64,000 bases of DNA from Chitinophaga pinensis (GTDB lineage: Bacteria > Bacteroidota > Bacteroidia > NS11-12g > UBA9320), in the NCBI GenBank assembly GCA_945907065.1, contig CAMDSC010000003.1, positions 79,390 through 143,389 on the forward strand, given 5' to 3'. Shown here piece after piece: positions 63,577 through 64,000 of this stretch (its first letter is position 1; every line of letters begins with the position of its first letter). The position numbers and the translations under genes are program-made. The notes under the pieces are model-generated. The model did not search any database and was not told where the DNA came from. It worked only from the letters and a program-made list of their open reading frames with translations.

Positions 63577-64000
63577 TTATCTTAAAATGAAGGCTGCTCG
63601 GCCCATTAGCTTATCATTATTAAGCAATTCGATAGTATATGTACCTTTTTTATAAGATGCTTTTTGAGAGTAAAAAACGGTAGTCCTTACAAGCTCATTT
63701 TGAAAATTAACTGTTTCGGTCATGGATGATAATTTTTCGGTATCCATTAATTTTTCATTATCATTCGTAAGCACCTCGTTATTTGTTCCAATTAATCGTA
63801 TCACAATATCCTTATTCCCTGATTCAACCAATTCATTTTGTAAAATGGTAAATGTAATTTTTAACTTTTTAGTTTTATTAGCTTTAAAGGTTTCTTCTTC
63901 TTTAGAGCTTTTAGTCATTATACCTACTACCTTTAAATCGGCAACACTTAGGTTACTATTTCTAACCTTTTCAATTAATATATTTTTTTCTTCTTCTAAT
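63577..64000 (-). CDS. Conserved hypothetical protein, 5' end cut by window boundary
   Basis: The frame is open from its stop at 63577 to the edge at 64000 without interruption, so the gene starts outside the window. An ATG at 63918 is internal: the codons before it read LEEEKNILIEK and VADLKVVGIM, a heptad-like helix joined to a beta-rich domain. The domain contains KTKKLKITFTILQN, NKDIVIRLIG and GTYTIELLNND. The coiled coil plus this KITFTI-GNKDIYVRI-like domain is a Bacteroidota protein of unknown function whose N-terminus normally carries a coiled-coil region. About 141 residues are visible. Confidence 0.8.
   Translation of the reverse strand, partial: LEEEKNILIEKVRNSNLSVADLKVVGIMTKSSKEEETFKANKTKKLKITFTILQNELVESGNKDIVIRLIGTNNEVLTNDNEKLMDTEKLSSMTETVNFQNELVRTTVFYSQKASYKKGTYTIELLNNDKLMGRAAFILR

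Noticed and set aside
1..64000. tRNA, rRNA, insertion sequence or prophage genes
   Set aside because: No cloverleaf-like GC-rich segment fits any intergenic gap, and no transposase, integrase or phage structural protein is encoded.

Overview
The window is a contiguous, gene-dense, A+T-rich chromosomal segment of a member of the Bacteroidota. The evidence is internal. Five secreted proteins end in type IX secretion (T9SS) sorting domains, two of them of the gliding-motility-associated type B form. There is a TamL-type lipoprotein barrel, several OmpA/TPR/PD40 envelope proteins, DUF3127 and DUF2147 proteins, and a GYDIA-type GHMP kinase. Promoters match the Bacteroidota pattern TTTG-N19/20-TAnnTTTG. 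The mevalonate-route genes (class II HMG-CoA reductase, GHMP kinase, type 2 IPP isomerase) point away from Bacteroidia that use the MEP route and towards a Flavobacteriia-like or environmental lineage; genus cannot be set from the sequence alone. I see no tRNA, rRNA, CRISPR array, integrase or transposase gene, and nothing prophage-like.

Layout. 1-6 kb: a secreted protein of unknown function, release factor 3 (prfC), then a lipoprotein cyclophilin, an alpha/beta hydrolase and a flavin amine-oxidase-like enzyme in one plus-strand run. 6-10 kb: a 1252-residue T9SS protein with six regular CARDB-like repeats, then a 318-base gene-free stretch with nested inverted repeats. 10-15 kb: housekeeping genes (folD, queE, ychF) and a glycosyltransferase. 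15-18 kb: a minus-strand isoprenoid operon (idi2, HMG-CoA reductase, GHMP kinase) divergent from fabI. 19-24 kb: yidC, an M48 lipoprotein protease, an M42 aminopeptidase and a tandem pair of 141-residue lipoproteins. 24-27 kb: a T9SS protein with a seven-repeat SBBP region followed by six Cys-bracketed modules. 27-34 kb: a tetR-tolC-adaptor-RND efflux operon with a clear promoter and terminator.

34-46 kb is the most distinctive part. An ECF sigma factor overlaps a protein with a short cytoplasmic anti-sigma-like N-terminus, one membrane helix and an outer-membrane-type beta-barrel C-terminus. It is followed on the same strand by a T9SS type A protein and two giant T9SS type B proteins. This reads as a self-contained surface-sensing and surface-display locus.

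46-64 kb: a universal stress protein, an Ldh-family dehydrogenase, a previously uncalled 45-residue membrane protein and ung in one run; then DUF3127, rhomboid protease, phosphoesterase, a PorE-like OmpA protein, a 51-residue membrane protein with its own promoter, ilvE, a double-OmpA protein, MFS plus DUF2147, an RNA methyltransferase divergent from tamL, a second M48 lipoprotein protease, lysA, a cold-shock-domain protein, and a conserved protein cut by the window end.

Two genome-wide habits stand out. About nine of some 52 genes must start at TTG or GTG, including stop/start overlaps of the form TTGA. Several promoters lie so close to the start codon that the mRNA leader would be nearly absent.
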